A stretch of 7,811 bases of DNA from Euryarchaeota archaeon UBA125 (lineage in GTDB: Archaea > Thermoplasmatota > Poseidoniia > Poseidoniales > Thalassarchaeaceae): assembly GCA_002502625.1 (NCBI GenBank), contig DAPV01000080.1, positions 1 through 7,811 of the forward strand. The letters run 5' to 3'. The position numbers and the translations under genes were made by a program. This document shows positions 5,446 to 7,811 of this stretch, piece by piece (position 1 is the stretch's first letter; every line of letters begins with the position of its first letter). The notes beneath the pieces are model-generated. The model was not told the DNA's origin and did not search any database. It saw only the letters and a list, made by a program, of their open reading frames with translations.

Positions 5446-6432
5446 ATGGTCGATATCACCACTCTAAATCACGGTACGGAACTCGTTAAACGAGGTTTTG
5501 CCCAAATGCAAGAGGGCGGAGTAATCATGGATGTGGTTACCCCTGAAGAAGCTCAAATCGCAGAAGATGCGGGCGCTACTGCAGTAATGGCACTCGAGAG
5601 AGTACCAGCTGATATTCGTGCCGACGGAGGAGTAGCTAGGATGAGTCATCCGGACATGATTCGTGGGATAATCGATACAACTTCGATTCCAGTTATGGCA
5701 AAGGCGAGAATTGGTCACGAAGATGAAGCAAGAGTTCTCGAAAATCTTGGAGTAGATATGATTGACGAATCAGAAGTACTTACTCCTGCAGACCCATTTT
5801 ACCATATCGCTAAGAAAAATTTCACGGTACCATTTGTTTGTGGTTGTACTAATATGGCTGAAGCTGTTCGAAGAATAGTAGAAGGAGCTGCGATGATTCG
5901 TACTAAAGGAGAAGCCGGTACTGGAAATGTAGTGTCAGCGGTTCAACATGCTAGGATTCTTAATGCAGAAATGGAATTTACAAAAAATAATCATCAAATT
6001 CATGAAGAAATTGTGAGTACTATAATTGCTCCTTTCAAACGTATAGAAAATGTTTCAGAATTTCATCAACTTGATTTAGCGGTTAATCAAACTCCGTTTG
6101 GTTCGTTAGAAGAAGTAAAGGAAGAAGTTCATCAGATTGTTTCTCAAATCGCATCAAATAATCGTTTACCTGTAGTTACCTTCTCAGCAGGAGGAATAGC
6201 TACACCTGCTGATGCTGCTTTAATGATGAGGCATTCTATGGACGGAATCTTTGTAGGTTCAGGAATCTTCAAATCATCAGATCCATCTAGAACTGCTGAA
6301 GCCATTGTCCTAGCTGCCCATCATCATAATGATTCATCTAAAGTGGAAGAGGCATGTAGAATGGCTGGAGAACCAATGCCTGGATTAGAAATTGAAACCT
6401 TGGACGTTAGAATGGATAAGAGAGGATGGTAA
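5446..6432 (+). CDS. pdxS: Pyridoxal 5'-phosphate synthase lyase subunit PdxS
   Basis: PdxS makes PLP (vitamin B6) from ribose 5-phosphate, glyceraldehyde 3-phosphate and ammonia. The (beta/alpha)8 barrel is intact. Asp29 (GGVIMDV), Lys86 (PVMAKARIGH) and Lys154 (IRTKGEAGTGN) keep the spacing of catalytic Asp24, Lys81 and Lys149 in Bacillus PdxS. AGGIATPADAALMM, IFVGSGIFKS and the closing MDKRGW are also family signatures. At 328 residues it is about 30 longer than bacterial forms; the extra residues fall between 175 and 240, where methanogen PdxS also has an insertion. Ammonia normally comes from the glutaminase PdxT, which is not in this window. It follows the ferredoxin by 21 bases on the same strand and is probably co-transcribed with it, although TTAAAT at 5421-5426 could be its own TATA box. 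Its stop codon directly abuts that of the next, opposite gene. Confidence 0.97.
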   Translation: MVDITTLNHGTELVKRGFAQMQEGGVIMDVVTPEEAQIAEDAGATAVMALERVPADIRADGGVARMSHPDMIRGIIDTTSIPVMAKARIGHEDEARVLENLGVDMIDESEVLTPADPFYHIAKKNFTVPFVCGCTNMAEAVRRIVEGAAMIRTKGEAGTGNVVSAVQHARILNAEMEFTKNNHQIHEEIVSTIIAPFKRIENVSEFHQLDLAVNQTPFGSLEEVKEEVHQIVSQIASNNRLPVVTFSAGGIATPADAALMMRHSMDGIFVGSGIFKSSDPSRTAEAIVLAAHHHNDSSKVEEACRMAGEPMPGLEIETLDVRMDKRGW

Positions 6433-6672
6433 TCAATCCAATGGATGGTCTACCCCTACCTCTCCTAGAACCCAACGTAAGGTTTTGACTACTCCCTCAA
6501 GAGCCTTGTAATTTCGAGCTGCTTCTTTCATTCCATCTCTATCGCCATCATTTTTGCATTCTTCAAACCATGCTCTCCATTCAGCAGCACGCTCTTCAGC
6601 AAGTTCGAGCATTTCTTCTATCTCTTCCCAAGACCGATCATAGGTCCTTTCTGGCCCATCTGCTCCTGACAT
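6433..6672 (-). CDS. Small acidic helical protein of unknown function
   Basis: The 79-residue product is almost entirely helical and acidic: SWEEIEEMLELAEERAAEWR and WFEECKNDGDRDGMKEAARN, then YKALEGVVKTLRWVLGEVG. Regular hydrophobic spacing suggests two or three amphipathic helices, perhaps a small helical hairpin that pairs with itself or a partner. I do not recognise a family. I chose the ATG at 6672 because a TATA-like box is centred about 26 bases upstream, which fits a leaderless transcript; a GTG five codons earlier (6687) is the alternative. Its TGA lies immediately next to the pdxS TAA on the other strand with no base between them. It may share orientation with, but probably not a transcript with, the coiled-coil gene upstream (68 bases away). 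Confidence 0.68.
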   Translation of the reverse strand: MSGADGPERTYDRSWEEIEEMLELAEERAAEWRAWFEECKNDGDRDGMKEAARNYKALEGVVKTLRWVLGEVGVDHPLD

Positions 6673-6694
6673 GATAATTCCACACACTCCGCCC

Positions 6695-6703
6695 TATTTA
6701 TTT
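6695..6703 (-). promoter_or_regulatory. TATA-like box of the small acidic protein gene
   Basis: AAATAAATA on the minus strand is centred near 6699, placing the expected transcription start at about 6673, next to the ATG at 6672. It is the best TATA-like match with leaderless spacing in the window. Confidence 0.5.
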
Positions 6704-6740
6704 CAAACGCCGTCTGACAATATAAAAAATAAGAGTTAAT

Positions 6741-7739
6741 CTACTCATTCACTCTAGTTCGACGAACCACACCTGAACGTGAACGACGCTTCCTATTGGA
6801 AGATCTACCTGAAATTTCACTTTCTTTAGGTCTAGATCCTCCAAGAGTGATACTCCCTCCAGAAAGTAAACTTTCAGCAATTGATTCCGCTAAATCTTTA
6901 TTCTGATCTGGAGTCATTCGTGACTTTCTTACAGATTCATTATGATCTGTAATCCACTTCTCAGCCTCTAGTCTTTGTTCATTCAATTGGTCTCTGATTT
7001 CATTAACTTCAGATAATAGTTCTGAGAGTTGTTCATGAACTGCATCTGCTTGTTCTCTGGCCTCCAACATTGAATGATGATGACGGTCGGCTTCGGCTGA
7101 TAGTTGATCTCTATCTTCAAACATAGTTTTGATTGATTCCCACATTTCATCAGCAGTATTCATAGCATCTACAAATGCTTGATGTGCGGCGTCTGCCTCT
7201 GCTCTAAGGACTTGGATTGAACCCTCAATATCTTCAAGATCAACACTAATACGTGCTTCTTCTTCAACATCTGGAAGTAGTTCTTGGCGTCTAGCCTCAA
7301 GATCTTTGAGTTTCTTTACCATTTTATTCTCTGCTACAAGAGTAAGCGTACCATCTGTTTCAATCCTATGGCTAATCCTTTCAATATCACCTACAGTTTC
7401 TGCTAACTGAACTACTTTTGACTTAGCTTTATTGTGATTATTTCGACCTGCTTTAGAGCGATTAATTAGAATTCGAATTTGCTCTTGAATCCCATCTCTT
7501 CGAGTACGTTGAATATTCATCTTTTGTCTAACCGATTTCTGTTCAGCCATTTTCTCATCAATCACTGATTGAATCTCTTTTCTCTGAGACTGGACCGCAT
7601 TCCTTTGGGATGCAAATGACTTCGCAGAATCACTATGAGAATTTCTTGTCTGCTTTAGACGTTTTAATTTAGTCTCCATCGCATGCAGCCTTTGCTGCAA
7701 TTCTGGATCTGCGACCTCATCAGTGTCCGTCATGGACAT
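6741..7739 (-). CDS. Archaeal coiled-coil protein, COG1340-like, with basic tail
   Basis: The 332-residue protein is almost wholly coiled coil. Heptad-like Leu/Ile/Met spacing with many Glu, Gln, Arg and Lys runs from about residue 10 to 285, interrupted near 130-150. The segment IETDGTLTLVAENKMVKKLK with LEARRQELL after it, and the late LAESLLSGGSITLGG, match the layout I know from COG1340 archaeal coiled-coil proteins, in which a short linker precedes a second coil and a Gly-containing C-terminal helix. The end is strongly basic (SSNRKRRSRSGVVRRTR, about 313-329), which could bind RNA, DNA or an acidic partner. No signal peptide or membrane helix is present. Start choices are ATG 7739 or 7733; a TTG at 7796 would add a Cys/His-rich stretch that looks non-coding. 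TATA-like sequences lie at 7773-7780 and 7755-7763. Function unknown; family call moderate. Confidence 0.8.
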   Translation of the reverse strand: MSMTDTDEVADPELQQRLHAMETKLKRLKQTRNSHSDSAKSFASQRNAVQSQRKEIQSVIDEKMAEQKSVRQKMNIQRTRRDGIQEQIRILINRSKAGRNNHNKAKSKVVQLAETVGDIERISHRIETDGTLTLVAENKMVKKLKDLEARRQELLPDVEEEARISVDLEDIEGSIQVLRAEADAAHQAFVDAMNTADEMWESIKTMFEDRDQLSAEADRHHHSMLEAREQADAVHEQLSELLSEVNEIRDQLNEQRLEAEKWITDHNESVRKSRMTPDQNKDLAESIAESLLSGGSITLGGSRPKESEISGRSSNRKRRSRSGVVRRTRVNE

Positions 7740-7772
7740 GGGACAATGGTGGAGGTTTTGAAGTCGTTGACA

Positions 7773-7780
7773 GTTAAAAA
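7773..7780 (-). promoter_or_regulatory. TATA-like box of the coiled-coil gene
   Basis: TTTTTAAC on the minus strand would start a transcript near 7750 with an 11-17 base leader. A second candidate (CTTCAAAAC, 7755-7763) would give a leaderless transcript at 7733. I cannot choose between them. Confidence 0.3.
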
Positions 7781-7811
7781 CCACCAATGAAGCCAAGAAT
7801 TGGCAAAACTA

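Noticed and set aside
7740..7796. TTG-started extension of the coiled-coil protein
   Set aside because: The extra residues break the coiled-coil character, and the region carries likely promoter sequence; ATG 7739 or 7733 is more credible.
1..7811. Mobile element, CRISPR array, toxin-antitoxin or defence cluster
   Set aside because: No transposase, integrase, direct-repeat array or recognised defence gene is visible, and the genes look like ordinary chromosomal content.

Overview
The window looks like a piece of an archaeal genome, most plausibly a marine planktonic euryarchaeon of the Poseidoniales (marine group II) kind. The direct evidence is a 30S ribosomal protein of the archaeal/eukaryotic S3Ae (eS1) family, a predicted exosome-associated RNA-binding protein (COG1325-like) and an archaeal coiled-coil protein (COG1340-like). 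Archaeal-type promoters fit this: TATA-like boxes lie about 25 bases before several ATG codons, and purine-rich ribosome binding sites appear at only a few genes. The narrower lineage assignment is inference, from the SAP-domain tail on S3Ae, an Asn/Tyr/Thr-rich lipoprotein linker and family-level resemblance.

Layout. Positions 1-350 (-) hold the start of a secreted lipoprotein that runs off the left edge. It is divergent from a seven-helix PAQR/hemolysin III-type membrane protein (475-1137, +), which converges on a nitroreductase-family flavoprotein (1147-1902, -). A small calmodulin-like EF-hand protein follows (2037-2318, +). Next is a tight minus-strand cluster, read in the order S3Ae (4492-3566), MTAP/PNP-family nucleoside phosphorylase (3560-2799) and a small unknown protein (2777-2457). 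Divergent from S3Ae is a plus-strand cluster: the COG1325-like protein (4641-5087), a 7Fe ferredoxin (5125-5424) and the PLP synthase subunit PdxS (5446-6432). PdxS abuts, tail to tail, a small acidic helical protein (6433-6672, -). The window ends with a 332-residue coiled-coil protein (6741-7739, -).

How the genes may work together. The divergent block around 4493-4640 pairs ribosome assembly (S3Ae) with RNA handling (COG1325-like). The S3Ae operon also carries a purine/methylthionucleoside salvage enzyme. The plus-strand cluster combines electron transfer (ferredoxin) with vitamin B6 synthesis (PdxS), without its usual glutaminase partner PdxT. The left third is membrane and redox accessory genes with no evident shared pathway.

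I found no tRNA, rRNA, CRISPR array, insertion sequence or prophage signature. No gene-free stretch exceeds 150 bases. The most unusual items are the acidic linker plus SAP domain on a ribosomal protein, a short EGP..T[LV][DE]EIY motif shared between that ribosomal tail and the unknown protein of the same operon, and a cytoplasmic two-EF-hand protein in an archaeon. I do not see a clear new defence or mobile system.
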